Of a stretch of 64,000 bases of DNA, positions 11,216 to 22,849 are shown piece after piece. The translations under genes were made by a program, and so were the position numbers. Below the pieces are notes generated by a model. The model ran no database searches and was not told the origin of the DNA. It was given only the letters and a program-made list of their open reading frames with translations. Source of the DNA: Chrysemys picta bellii (lineage: Eukaryota > Chordata > Testudines > Emydidae); contig NC_088792.1 in the NCBI RefSeq assembly GCF_011386835.1, positions 225,025,894 through 225,089,893 of the forward strand, read 5' to 3'. Each line of letters starts with the position of its first letter. The first letter of the stretch is position 1.

Positions 11216-12514
11216 CTTCTAAGGATGAAGCTGCTTTTTAATGTAATCTTTGTGAGATCTAAGTACTGTATAGCCTGATCTATAAATTATATATTAATTA
11301 TATTGACTACTTAAGAATTCCCAGATATCACTTTGTGGGTTGACAGATCTTGACCCAATATCAGGCCTAATATTATTCAAATTATTATATAGTTGGGAAC
11401 CCCAATATGCACAGTTACAGCATACAGCACTCATACTATAGGAACTCTTCTGTATTTACAAAGAGTTTATTAATACATTGAGCACAGTCCCAAACACTCC
11501 AATTCAGTAAGGTAGATAGAGAGACTACAGAATCTACATCTGAACATCCACACACTCACACCATCCCTTGCAGAACACCCTGAAACGTGAGCCATCAGCT
11601 TCCTCATCACCATCACTTTCCCCCTCATCACCAATGGCCATCATTCTAGCATCTCCCCAGGGCTACATCTCTCTCTCCTACTGCCCATAGGCTGGGATGC
11701 AACTTTTATATTATGTTACGCTGACAGCACTATGTCTGATGCATATTGAGTAGGGGTCTTTCCCCCCTTCCTTATTTGTGGTTCCTCAACTTACTAATGT
11801 TGGAGTATCCTTCTCCTACAGGTTAGTATATCCATGATCTCAACTTATTATCATATACATCAATTTGTTGCCAGGGCCCTCTCGTGGTTAGGTATCTGCG
11901 CATGTAGCTCATGTACCCGTTGTTATTATAGAAATCAATTTGTAGCTATGACACTCTTGTGGTTGAACTCCTGTTCCTGTAATCAGTAATTCCCCTTAAA
12001 CACTCTATTTTGAGCTCCCCAATACTCGGGATTTTCCGTTGTGTCATTTATCTGTGCCAAAGTTCATAGGCCTCAGGCCTTATGCTAAAACTCCTGAAGC
12101 TAATGTCTCACAGGATACGGGCCTGTAGGTTCCTTGCATTACTGCTGAATATAATAAAGGCATAATATAATGAAAAGCAGTGAATATAATAAAGGCAAGC
12201 TAGCCCTATGGACTACAACTGCTAACATTAAATATTTCCCATGGTCCCTGTCTGGTGTGGACCTGCTACAGGCCCTGTCAGCAATAGTGGATCCACATAC
12301 ATATAGGCACTCGTGATGCCAAAGTTTTTCCATAATATAATTTAACAATATCAGCCTGATTTCATAAACTGTACAGACATAGCCCATCATCACAGTGGTC
12401 TTCTCCATTGGAGATTTGCACACTCAACTTTTCCTTCAACACTCCAAAAGCATTAAGTGTTTTGATTTTACACATAGTGAATATACCCTATTTGAAAATT
12501 CAATAAAAGGAAGC
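11216..12514. other. Intergenic, no gene recognised
   Basis: Parts (for example 11400-11700, with aaagagtttattaatacatt) look LTR-like in reverse orientation, but I could not define ends. The 94-codon minus frame at 12139-12423 shows no domain. Confidence 0.35.
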
Positions 12515-12698
12515 CAGATATCATAGTTGGAAGGAACCTCAGGAGATCATCTAGTCCAACCCCCTACTCAAAGCAGGACAAATCCCCAGTTGTTGTTTTT
12601 TTTACACCCCAGTTCCTTAAATGGCCCCCTCAAGGATTGAGCTCACAGTTTTGGGTTTAGCAGGCCAATGCTCAAACCACTGAGCTATCCCTCCCCCA
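12515..12698 (-). mobile_element. tRNA-derived SINE with CR1-like tail (tortoise/Cry type)
   Basis: Read on minus from 12698: a tRNA-like head with A box ATAGCTCAGTGG and B-box-like TGAGCTCAATCC, then a linker, then a tail (ggttggactagatgatctcc) that copies the CR1 3' end. This is the known turtle polymerase III SINE design, in which the CR1 machinery recognises the tail. It is not a functional tRNA gene. Confidence 0.85.
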
Positions 12699-12935
12699 TG
12701 TTCATTTTGTTTTTCTTGTTAGTTTTAATTTCTCCTTTAACATGGTAGTATCACGTAGTAGTAGAGAGCAGTGCTTTATTTTCTAATTCCCAACTAATAA
12801 GAGCATTGTTGTTACTAATAAATGTGTTAGTAAAGATCTATGTTCTCCAAAGTCCATACAAAAATATTCTTAAAACCTCTGGAAATAACTATACAAATAA
12901 TCTAAATATGAAAGTAGTTACTTTGTTTACTTTAA

Positions 12936-13640
12936 AAAGCAACAGAGGGTCCTGTGGCACCTTTAAGACTAACAGAAGTATTGGGAGCATAAGCTTTTGT
13001 GGGTAAGAACCTCACTTCTTCAGATGCAAGTAATGGAAATCTCCAGAGGCAGGTATAAATCAGTATGGAGATAACGAGGTTAGTTCAATCAGGGTGGGTG
13101 AGGTGCTTTGCTAGCAGTTGAGGTATGAACATCAAGGGAGGAGAAACTGCTTCTGTAGTTGGATAGCCATTCACAGTCTTTGTTTAATCCTGATCTGATG
13201 GTGTCAAATTTGCAAATGAACTGGAGCTCAGCAGTTTCTCTTTGGAATCTGGTCCTGAAGTTTTTTTGCTGTAAGATGGCTACCTTTACATCTGCTATTG
13301 TGTGGCCAGGAAGGTTGAAGTGTTCTCCTATAGGTTTTTGTATATTGCCATTCCTGATATCTGACTTATGTCCATTTATCCTCTTGCATAGTGACTGTCC
13401 AGTTTGGCCAATGTACATAGCAGAGGGGCATTGCTGACATATGATGGCGTATATAACATTGGTGGACGTGCAGGTGAATGAGCCGGTGATGTTGTAGCTG
13501 ATCTGGTTAGGTCCTGTGATGGTGTCTCTGGTGTAGATATGTGGGCAGAGTTGGCATCGAGGTTTGTTGCATGGGTTGTTTCCTGAGTTAGAGTTGTTAT
13601 GGTGCGGTGCGTGGTTGCTGGTGAGAATAAGCATAGACAC
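12936..13640 (-). mobile_element. Penelope-like element, 3' part with GIY-YIG endonuclease frame
   Basis: The minus-strand frame 13089-13640 (183 codons) is an uninterrupted GIY-YIG endonuclease segment of a Penelope-like retroelement. A Cys-rich entry (NKPRCQLCPHI) precedes VIYAIICQQCPSAMYIGQTG, the conserved Arg region LCKRINGHKSDIR and the metal-binding Glu in PIGEHFNLPGH. The 3' UTR ends at 12936 with ggtcctgtggcacctttaag-type text. The reverse transcriptase is missing. The 5' side is cut by, or abuts, the MITE at 13641. Confidence 0.88.
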
Positions 13641-13838
13641 TCATGCATCTCCCATTGCTGAAGTAAATCCACCTCCCTGAGAGACGGTTACTAGGTCAAC
13701 AGAAGGATTTTTCCATTGACCTAGGGCTGTCTATACAGGGACTTAAGTTGGCTTAAGTACGTCACTCATGGGGATGCTTTTTCACACCCCTGAGTAATAT
13801 AGCTGGGTCAATCTAATTTTCTAGTGTAGACCAGCCCT
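13641..13838. mobile_element. Harbinger-like MITE, partial
   Basis: Contains ccacctccctgagagacgg, actaggtcaacagaag and a right end ctagtgtagaccagccct, matching the short elements that end in GTGTAGACCnnGCC (compare 42924-43219). The left end is not intact. Confidence 0.6.
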
Positions 13839-14099
13839 AAGTAAAATCCCTTGTTGATACCAGTGGTGAAATTGTGCTAGGATTTTAAGAAGCATGTCAA
13901 GTTATCTTTGCAAACATAGGGCAAGACTCTTACTGGCCTCTGTCTTAAGGAGCCTGGGAGAGAGAAGATGCAAAGGCTGGGCTATTTATTGCTGGGCTTT
14001 CTAAGGCATGCTCTATGTTTCAAGTTTTACCGTCTTAACTATGTTGCTAAGGAGTGTGTGGTTTTTTGTCTGACATCATTATCCTTGTGAAAGCCCTAG

Positions 14100-14255
14100 T
14101 GTATACTCAGTATAAGGGGTTTTATACTGGCATAACTTATTTCACTTTGCTGAACCAGGATAAAAGCACTCATATGGTTTAACTGTTTGTACAGTAGTGG
14201 AGTTTTGCTGGCATAGTTAGAACAACAAAACTTTTAAGTGCGGACTAGGCCTAAG
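14100..14255. mobile_element. Harbinger-like MITE remnant
   Basis: Starts gccctagtgtatactcagta and ends gtgcggactaggcctaag, a worn version of the GGCCTnGTCTACACT-type inverted ends. Confidence 0.45.
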
Positions 14256-14478
14256 GCACCTCTAAAGATAGGATCCTATCTAAGCACCGTCCCTTCTACT
14301 AATCTTCTGGCCACAATAAATCCTTGCACTCATGCAACAGATATTATCCAGCACAAAAGGGGTAGAGAGAATGCAGGGTCATCCCCTTCCTTCCTCCTCT
14401 CCAATGTGAAAGTGAAATGAATTATATTTAAGAAATAGAATGAATTAAAGAAACCTGTTTGTACCTTTAAGTAGAAAT

Positions 14479-14801
14479 GAGAAATGCTGCAAGCCAGGGG
14501 GCAGGAAAGCAGACATTAACTGCTTAGTGAATTGCCCCACTTAAGGGCAATTGGTGAAGCATTAGCCTTAGATCGATAAGAGTTAATAAGAAAGTAGGAT
14601 ACGCATATTGTGCCCTATGCAAATTTTACAATTTTGCTCTCTGTCCCTTTGTTTAGTTTGCACCCTTTTATCTGTATAAATAAGACTGTTTGAATCTTGC
14701 ATGGGGGCTCACATTATCTGAATGTATTAGCAGAGCGCTGTGCTAATAAAACAGAGTGGTGTGACAAACTGTGAGTCCTGAGTCTAACTTTGACACCAAC
14801 A
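14479..14801 (+). mobile_element. Short solo LTR of an endogenous retroelement
   Basis: Shows LTR order: TG start (tgagaaatgctgcaagcc), TATA-like box tctgtataaataag at about 14670, polyadenylation signal AATAAA at about 14744, and an ending ctttgacaccaaca. About 320 bp. No internal genes flank it and no convincing target duplication was found, so exact ends are approximate. Confidence 0.65.
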
Positions 14802-14907
14802 TACAGGCTGGCAGAGCAAGGGAGCATTTTCAACACTTGCAAGTGGGAAGATGAGGTGTGCCTCCTCTGCACACCTGGGATCCCTATGATGCATTGTGTT
14901 TCCCACT

Positions 14908-15425
14908 GGTAGGGTTACCATTCGTCCGGATTCCCCCGGACATGTCCGGCTTTTTGAGCTAAAAATAGCGTCGGGGGGAATTTGTAAATGTCCGGCCTCC
15001 CCCCCTCATGCAGAGCGCGCACGGCTAACAGGGCAGCCGGCTGGATGGTGCCACTTACACTGGGCTCTGACAGCCAGAGAGAGCCTCTCCTCCTCTCCCC
15101 TGCAGCAGAGATCACTCCCTCCCTCCCTGCATTCGCAGATCGCCTCGGACAGTCTGGAGCTCCTCCCCCACTCCTCCTCCACTGCTGCCCAGCGTGCCGG
15201 GACGAACGGCTCAGGCTGTTCCTGAGCAAGCTCACAGAGACATTAGGCGAAGGCCAACAACAAAGGAGCCAGGGGGTCGGAGAAGGGGCAGGGAGGTTTT
15301 GGAGGGGGCAGTCAAGAGACGGGGGGTCGGGAGTTTGGGGGGGGGGGTGGATAAGGTTTTGGGCAGTCAGGGTACAGGTAGGGGGTAGGGTCCTGGGGGG
15401 GGGCAGTTAGGGGGAGTCTTAAGAG
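14908..15425. mobile_element. GC-rich inverted-repeat element fragment
   Basis: Begins TAGGGTTACCATTCGTCCGG, similar to the TAGGGTGACCA ends of the 123-bp elements at 18025 and 34802 but with a different, GC-rich body that decays into a G-rich tract at 15335-15415. The right end is not found. The 109- and 140-codon plus frames (14896-15225, 14988-15410) and the 106-codon minus frame (14915-15235) overlap and are taken as chance products of GC content. Confidence 0.45.
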
Positions 15426-18024
15426 GGGGCCTGTGCCTAACAAACACAAGCAAGTCCTTCATGGAGGATATTGATTACTTCAGTCAAAACGGGAAAATAC
15501 CGAGGAAAGATTTGATCCAGTCTACTTCACAAATCTAGCCTCTTTACTCTCTTCCTCATTTGCACTGTTGTTGGTGCTAAAACCACCATCTGCAACATCC
15601 TTTATCTCTCTGCCTTATCAACTATTTCCCAGTCTTATCTGAATACATTCCCTCCCACATGCCAAACTGAATTTCTTTCCCTTTGCTATTATTCATATTA
15701 GCTTTGTAACCGTATCTACTAGCTTTCATGAAAGATATTAAAGAATATAAAGTGGATTGAATACAAAAAAGAGTGTATACAAAAGAAATGAGTGAACAGG
15801 AAGAATGAATGTTCAAGGTAATATCTGAATGTGTGAGTATACAGAGACCTAACGCAGGGGTAGACAAAACACAATTTCAAGCAAACATTAAGGTTCATTA
15901 TGAAATTCTCAAATTTTCCATCTTTCTATAGATTCACATTTCCCTCCTTCCTAAGCTGTTCTCTCATCCACAGCCCATTGCATATAGCCCTCATGGCATC
16001 CAGGCTAGAATCTGAATGGTATGTAAATATCCCCAATTCATAGTAAAAAATCTAAGAAATGTAAGGATCAACAAAAGAAAGCAGATGAAGGACTGACAGT
16101 GCTATTGATACTGAAATATAGTGAGGTCTTTGGATGCTTATTGTTACAGTTTACATATCAGTATTTTTTAAATTGCAATACTTACTGAAGGTATTTTTAA
16201 TGCAGTCTCATGGTCTGTTATTTCATGAAATTGTCAGTGGCTCTGCATATATATATATATATATATTTTTGCTTCCATAAAGGCACTTTTGTCAGAATAT
16301 TTAAATTAAACAGCACGTATAAAAGACCCCTATATTCAGTTATATCAGAACCCGGAAATATAAAAGGTCAGAATGAAACTCCATCCTTGCTTCTTAACCA
16401 CATTATTTTGGTGAGGTATTGTAGTACAAATAGTGAAAGATCACTGCAGTGTTTGTGATTCAATGGTGCATTATGGATGGAGGAGCCTTTTTTATAGAGA
16501 GAAATATGAAATCTTCCCCTTTTTTTTGCACAACAATATGTGGGTGTGGAATTTCAGCTTAAAACTCTAGATTTTCCTACTTGGTGGATTAGTAGGTCCT
16601 TATCACACTTATGCTAAACAGTGGAATTGTGCCAGTGACATTTATAAACTTCTGATATAGTGTTTATTACAAATGTTCAAAGCAGCTTCCTTGGCACAGA
16701 CTGTATTTAAGGACAAGGTCGAAAGGAAAGAGACTCAATCAGGAGAAGTAGAAAAAGCTTTTATAAACCAGACTGATGGAGCAAGTGAGGAAGTTAGGCA
16801 AGGAATGGTTGATAACTTGTGTCCAAACCTTTACTCAGACCAAACTTCCATTTATTTCAATGGGAATTTGGCCGAAAGAGAATCTTAGAATCAGACGTTT
16901 ACATTGGTTTGAGGAAGAAGAAGTCTGAATGGGGAGGTAGTTCACAATCTTAAAAGAAACAAAATGTCATGGGTTGACATTATTATTCACAGCGATCCAC
17001 CATGTTGAGGCATGTGGCTAGCAACTAATTGTTCTTTATTACTAGAGAATGCTGCTCTTAATGATATTTGAAGGTAGTTTTCTGTGGCTTAATTACATTT
17101 CTTTCCAAGGTAAAATATTCATTGTGGACCAAAAGCTGTTAGTGGTAACATCATTTTCTAGAGAGGGCAGGACTCTAGTTCAGTCTTCAGGTCCTGTGAT
17201 TACAGAGGTTAAAGGCATGACGAAACAGCATATTGTTCCCATGGTAACTTTTTTGGCATTGACGCTTCCAAGCAAATGACAACACTGGCAAATGTCTAAA
17301 GAGCAAGATTTCAAATGTCTCTTGGAAACATTTTGCAAACCCTGTTATTGCCCAAAGGAGAATGGAAATAGAAGAGTTCTGACTCATTTTAACTCCATTC
17401 TAAGTCAATATTTTAAAGGACGGGACAGTGGTGTAACTGTATGTCAGATTTCTATAGGTTTGGTAATGTGATTGTGTCTTGCTTACTAAGAGTGATATAG
17501 GTTAGTTGTGTTTATAGATCATTTGTTTGGGGGTAATTTTATATTTTTAATTTATTTTCAGATTATTTATTTGATGCTTTATTTCTGGGGACTGAAATTT
17601 GCTCTGGGGAATTTCTGTTGGTCATCTGTCAGCCTTCATCAGGCCAAGAGAGAAGACTTTTGAGTTTTTTCCTGTATTTTTTTTTTACCATTCTTTTTTG
17701 AGTGTCTGTAATTCCAAAGTTAATAAAAGAGTGTGGCTGGATGCCCAATGATTGGTCATCATCATCTCTCCCCTCTCCCCCAGACCCACTCGGGTGGCAG
17801 CCTCAGTGACCCCATCCCGAGCCCTTCCTTATCTCCCCAATGCAGTGGAGCCCTCACCATACAACTCAATGGTCTCTTCAGGACTAGGAGAATGGATTGA
17901 GTGAGCTGGCTGGGAGTGGGGATACATAAGTCCCTCTCCTACTGCATGGACCTTATCCAAAAGAAATAATACATCTCTAAGCATAGTAACTTTTCCCCCA
18001 TATGCTCTGCCATATGCTCTTGGG
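15426..18024. other. Intergenic, no gene recognised
   Basis: AT-rich; an (AT)n run at about 16246-16267. No frame over 85 codons except trivial overlaps, no domain, no clear element. Confidence 0.5.
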
Positions 18025-18147
18025 TAGGGTGACCAGACAGCAAGTGTGAAAAATTGGGATGGGGGTGGGAGGTAATAGGTGCCTATATAAGACAAAGCCC
18101 CACATATCGGGACTGTCCCTATAAAATCGGGACATCTGGTCACCCTA
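18025..18147. mobile_element. 123-bp TA-flanked MITE, copy 1
   Basis: Perfect 13-bp ends: TAGGGTGACCAGA at 18025 and TCTGGTCACCCTA ending 18147. If the outer TA is the target duplication, the element is of Tc1/mariner type. A same-length copy lies at 34802-34924 in the same orientation, sharing gtgaaaaattggga, the gcctatataag core and cgggactgtccctataaaat. Confidence 0.75.
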
Positions 18148-18461
18148 TTCCTGGGGCTCATCATAACCAGAGGGGAGTTCCTTCTACTGGGTCTCCAATG
18201 AAGCTGCTCTGCAAGGGAGTTGGAGTGGGGAGTCATAGGCCCTCTGTGGAGATTTCCCTGGCTTCCCAGGACTCCTCCAGGTTTGAGAGCAAGCTCTTCA
18301 CCCTTTCCCACAGAAAAGAAAACCCTGCATCCTTGTCATCCACCTCCCACAATGTGGGGAAATCTTTGAGAGTGAGAACTCTAGCTGAGACTGCTTCTCA
18401 CTGTGCCCCTCCCACAATTCTTCATGTGGGAAAGGAGGCTCTCACTCAATGGCATTAAGAG

Positions 18462-18575
18462 CTTGTCTACATGGTGAGTTACCGCATGGCAAGATTCTAG
18501 AGTGGGAATCTAGACTACATCAGCTTGCAGTGCAGTAACATCCTACATGGACACTACTACAGTGCAGTGACAGTC
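18462..18575. mobile_element. Harbinger-like MITE, left end only
   Basis: Starts agcttgtctacatggtgagt, like the family's inverted end. The right end is not recognisable. Confidence 0.4.
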
Positions 18576-18599
18576 CCGGAACCTGGCTTGAGGTACAAC

Positions 18600-19764
18600 A
18601 CTTTCAAGTAGTATGATTCGAATATATGTGTGTGTGTATAATGGATTTCCTTACCTAATACAATATGTGCATTTTTTTACTCCTTCAGTGCTGTTCTCCA
18701 CTGCAGCCTCTGAGTGGTGGAAGAATGGATCAGTACTCTTTGAAATGCTAACATTGAACAGGAATGGACCGGATACAGCAGGCATAAGAAGTGCATTTTA
18801 TGCCAAGATACCTGTGCCAACTAAAGGAATTAATCTGTAATACTGCATGAGGAGAAGTGGGCATGATCTAATGGCTTGATAATGGGAGTAGGTCACAGGA
18901 AACTCCTGATTCTTAATCCTGAATTGGAAACTGACTTATGATTTACAGCAAGTCGCTTTTCTTCTGAGTCTGCATCCCCGTTTGTAAAATAAGATTTTTT
19001 TAAAAAGAGGATCTTTGCTTTGAATTATATCTGTTGCACCTCTACATAGGCAGCTGCAAGCAGGCTCAGTCCATCTGTTTTCAGGTGAAGTGGACCATTA
19101 TAAAAAGATGCCACACTTCCACTGTCATGTCATGAACTGAGCTGCCCTCACTTGTGAAGGCCAATAGCCTGCAGGTGGTAATTTCTTGGGGGGTGGGGCA
19201 CAAGTCAGTGATGGAAACCCAACCAGCGTGATTCCCGATCTTCCTGTTCCATCAGTTTGTGGTAATATCTGTGCTTAAGAGGTGGGCTGCTCCTCTCTAA
19301 GGCACGTACACACATTAGACTCTTCTCACGTCACAAAGCTGAACTAGCTAAGCAGATGGATACAGCTCTTGTCAATTTCATCTGCTCATGTAGCAGGTGG
19401 TGCTGTGAGGCAGCAAGAATCTGACTGGCAGGTCTCTAAAAAGCTAGGCTTATCTCGGGGCAAACATCCAACATTTTTACAAAGCAAATGGAAGGTGTGA
19501 CAGGGCACAACCCTTGAGCATGCCGTCTTGTAGCACAGCATGGCTTTGCAGGCCCCCCGCCCCGCTGGACTCTCTCTCTCTGTCTCTCGTGCAGTCCCAC
19601 TAGGATTTACTCCCAGATCAGAGCACTCAAAATCAAGATACCCCCTATGTGGGGCTTATTTGTTAACTCTTTTTCAGGATACAAACTCTTTAGCCCCTCA
19701 AGTCCACCCTTCCACTGGGTACCTAGGTGTTAATCCAGGCAGGCCTCCTCTCTTAAATTCAGGC
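18600..19764. other. Intergenic, nothing recognised
   Basis: Unremarkable sequence with short overlapping frames; a (TG)n run near 18627. Confidence 0.45.
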
Positions 19765-19772
19765 CTCCCACA

Positions 19773-20959
19773 CAGGGCCAGCTTTAGGAAGTGTGGAGTC
19801 CAATTCCAACATTTTCGGCGGAGCCCCGGCAGGGATAACTAACAAAAAAAAAAAAAAAAAAAAAAAAAAACATAAAAAAAAGCCTTTCATTTCTTCCATG
19901 TATTATTTACTTTCCATAACTATATAAATAATAAAATTATATATTATGTACATTGCGTTATATATGCTGTTGATCGGTTATTAATGAGCTCCATTTCACA
20001 TGTGTGGGTCCCCACCACTCCCTGGAGGGGGGTGTGCACATGTGTGGGACCCAGCTGCTCCCTGCCCCCCTCATTGAAGCAGGTGTGCAGGGTTACTGCC
20101 CTGGGAATTACAGGGCACCAGTGGACATGGGGCTGGCTGGAGGCAGGGCAGGGGTTGACTGGAGGTAGGGTCTGGCTGCAGGCAGGGCAAAGGGTGTGGG
20201 GCGGGCTGGCTGGCATCAGGCAGGGGTTGGCAGGGCTGGAGACAGAGGAGTGCAGGACTGGCTGGCTTCAGGCAGGGGGGTGCAGCAGGGGTTGGCAGGA
20301 CTGGAGACAGAGGAGTGCGGGATTGGCTGACTTCAGGCAGGGGGGTGTAGCAGGGGTTGGCAGGGGTGGAGACAGGGCAGGGGGTGCAGCAGGGACTGGC
20401 TGGCTTCAGGCAGGGGGGTACGGCAGGGGTTGGCAGGGCTGGAGACAGGGCAGGGGATGCAGCAGGGGCTGACTGCAGGCAGGGCAGGGGGTGCGGGGCT
20501 GGTGCGGTCAGGGGGTGCAGCAGAGGCAGCTGGAGCCCCAGCCCTTTAAATAGCCCCTGAGCCCCCGCTATCCCAGGGCTCTGGGGGCTATTTAAAGGGC
20601 CCGGGGCTCCCCTGCTTCTACCGCCCCAGCCCTTTAAATAGCCGAGGGAGCCCTGGGGAAGCAGCGGGGCTCCAGTGGCTATTTAAAGGGCCAGGACGGT
20701 AGAGGCAGTGGGAGCCCCGGACTTTTTAAATAGCCCCCAGAGCCCCACAGTCCTACCCCAGGGCTCCAGCAGTGGGGCTCTGGTGGCAATTTAAAGGGCC
20801 TGGGGCTCCAGCCCCTGCTGGGAGCCCCAGGCCCTTTAAATTGCCCCCTGGGGAAGCTGGGCCACGCCGGTACGCCGTACCGGGGCTTGGGTGCGGGGCC
20901 CTCTTAGGCACGGGGCCCAATTCAGGGGAATTGGTTAAATTGGCCTAAAGCTGGCCCTG
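19773..20959. mobile_element. Complete non-autonomous hAT-type element, 1187 bp
   Basis: Ends are CAGGGCCAGCTTTA and TAAAGCTGGCCCTG, a perfect 14-bp inverted repeat. It is flanked by a perfect 8-bp duplication CTCCCACA (19765-19772 and 20960-20967), the hAT signature. Inside are a poly-A run (19844-19870), an AT-rich stretch, a G-rich tandem array (20219-20490) and alternating direct and inverted blocks of ctttaaatagcc / ggctatttaaagg (20535-20850). No transposase is present. The 162-codon frame at 19984-20472 is a product of the tandem repeat. Confidence 0.93.
20219..20490. repeat. Minisatellite inside hAT element, about 65-74-bp units, about 4 copies
   Basis: Each unit opens with ggggttggcaggrctggaga and runs through cttcaggcagggggg and a gcagca-like end. 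Unit starts are about 20223, 20288, 20353 and 20427. Later units change cagaggagtgc to cagggcaggggrtgc, so the array evolved internally. Confidence 0.8.
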
Positions 20960-20967
20960 CTCCCACA

Positions 20968-22229
20968 GACTCCCCCTGGACAATTGCTTGGGAGGCTTGC
21001 CCTCCTTGTATTCAGGAGCACCACAGCCCTTCTCGGGGGTTGAAAATAGTCACTCTGCCTTAGATCAGGGGTCCCCAACTCTCCTCCTGGAGCTGGGCTC
21101 TAACTCAGGTCAGCTGCAGGTCTCAACCAGCCTGTATCCTACTCAGAGTAACGGGGCCTACTATTAACCTCAGATTGTTAAACAATAGTTTCAGAAATAA
21201 GCGTCAGACTGAGGTGCTACGGGAATACCACATGAGCAGGTTGAGCATTTCATCGTTTCTGGAGCACACTAGCGGATTTCCAAATGCCTTCTTGACATCT
21301 TTGACCAAGCACAAGAAAAGGCATCTATGCAGAATGATTGCATCAACATTGCCTAGGGGAAGCAGTGATGAACAATGCTGAGTCAGAACAGTTACACTAT
21401 TGCAAATATATATAATATTAACTACACTAGTATGTGCACAACATCATTATTTTTTCTAACTCCAAGAGCCATTCTTCTGGCCACTAGCAACAGCAGAAGC
21501 CACCTTTGTGATGTGAGTAATTTGAGAAACAGAGCTCAATTACTTCCCTCCCCCCTCCCCCCTCAATGAGATCTCATAACAAAGTCTTGCACTGGATTTT
21601 TGCATTCATCTGCCTTAAGCCATAGTTTTCAGTCCCTGATTAGGAACAGATCTCTGATAATATAAAGGAGGCTATTTACCTCTTGGTAGATAAGGATAAT
21701 CAAGACAGAAGTAAAAGTATATTGTTTCTTTGACACACAAGTAGAAAGATTTTCCTTCTCTGAATTAGATTGGTTTGTTACAAAGTATTAATTTTTTAAA
21801 TGCTAAATACAAACAAGATTTAAAATAAACAAGTGAACTCTATAACTTATGCAGAAATATTCTTCTCATTGAACTTGTAGTTATTTAAGGCTACTGATTT
21901 TGTAGCTGTTTTAATTTAGGAAATTATTTACAGGACTTCTGATACTGTACTAAGGGTTGATTCTTCTTCGTTATATTTTTATACAAATGCTCTATTCAGT
22001 CTTCTTCAGAACTGGCTTCTCAGACATATTTCTCTATGTACCTTAGCCAGATTCTTTTCCTAGGTCTTCCACAACTCTTCCTGGTCTCCTTCAGGGCTGA
22101 TGAAATCTTTGATCTGCCTGTTTGCTGGGGTGTGTGAGAGCATACCTGAGCTGTGTCCTCAGAACACAGGCTGAGCTCTGAGCTTTGTAATCATTATTTA
22201 CAGACATTTCATTGTGCAATCCTTTCTCA
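20968..22229. other. Intergenic, no gene recognised
   Basis: Continues the host sequence interrupted by the hAT element, then AT-rich unique-looking DNA. Confidence 0.45.
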
Positions 22230-22846
22230 GTGAGCTCAGGGCTGGCTACACTAGAGAGTTTACCGGAGCTCTGCTGCACTGATGCAGCTGTGCCATTGTA
22301 AGCTCTCTAATGTAGCTGCTCTAAACCAACGGGAGAGTGTTCTCCCATCAGCTTAACTTCTCCAGCCTCTCTGAGGGCAGGTCTTCACTACAGGGGGGGG
22401 GGGTCGATTTAAGATACGCAAATTCAGCTACGCAAATAGCGTAGCTGAATTTGCGTAGCTGAATTCGACCTATCGGAGCCGACTTACCCCGCTGTGAGGA
22501 TGGCGGCAAAATCGAACTCCGTGACTTCCCGTCGACGGCGCTTACTCCCACCTCCGCTGGTGGAGTAAGAGCATCGATTCTGGGATCGATTGTCACGTCC
22601 CGACGAGACGCGCTAATTCGATCCCCGAGAGATTGATTTCTACCTGCCGATTCAGGCGGGTAGTGTAGACCTAGCCTGAGTGGCAGTACTTATGTCGACG
22701 GGAAAAGCTCTCCCACTGGCATAGTGCTGTGCACACCGACACTGATTTTGATGTAACTTATTTTGCTCGTGGGGGTGACTTATTCACCACTGCCCCGGAC
22801 CATCATTAATTATGCCGACATAAGCTGTAGTGTAGACATAGCGCCT
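22230..22846. mobile_element. Outer Harbinger-like MITE, split by a second MITE
   Basis: Left part 22230-22374 (ggctacactagagagtttac, gatgcagctgtgcc) and right part 22677-22846 (cttatgtcgacggg, ending gtagtgtagacatagcgcc) are the two halves of one GTCTACACT-ended element. The inner element at 22375-22676 separates them. Confidence 0.75.
22375..22676. mobile_element. Inner Harbinger-like MITE, 302 bp, TGA duplication
   Basis: Ends GGGCAGGTCTTCACTAC and GTAGTGTAGACCTAGCC form an imperfect inverted repeat. Both sides carry TGA (22372-22374, 22677-22679), a 3-bp duplication as expected for PIF/Harbinger. A strong internal palindrome (aaattcagctacgcaaat... gtagctgaatttgcgtagc) lies near 22418-22465. 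Confidence 0.8.
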
Positions 22847-22849
22847 TGC

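Noticed and set aside
12600..12698. Possible tRNA gene on minus strand (A and B box-like motifs)
   Set aside because: It is continuous with a CR1-like tail and has the known SINE layout; it does not need a working cloverleaf.
14896..15410. GC-rich block with 109-140-codon frames, resembling a CpG island exon
   Set aside because: The start matches a transposon end (TAGGGTTACCA), frames overlap on both strands, and no splice-supported product is evident.
16673..16888. 71-codon frame rich in charged residues
   Set aside because: No recognisable family; the region shows old repeat text (atttatttcaatgggaattt). Isolated and short.
19984..20560. 162-codon Gly/Trp-rich open frame
   Set aside because: It is translation of a GC-rich minisatellite inside a hAT element, with no start context or domain.
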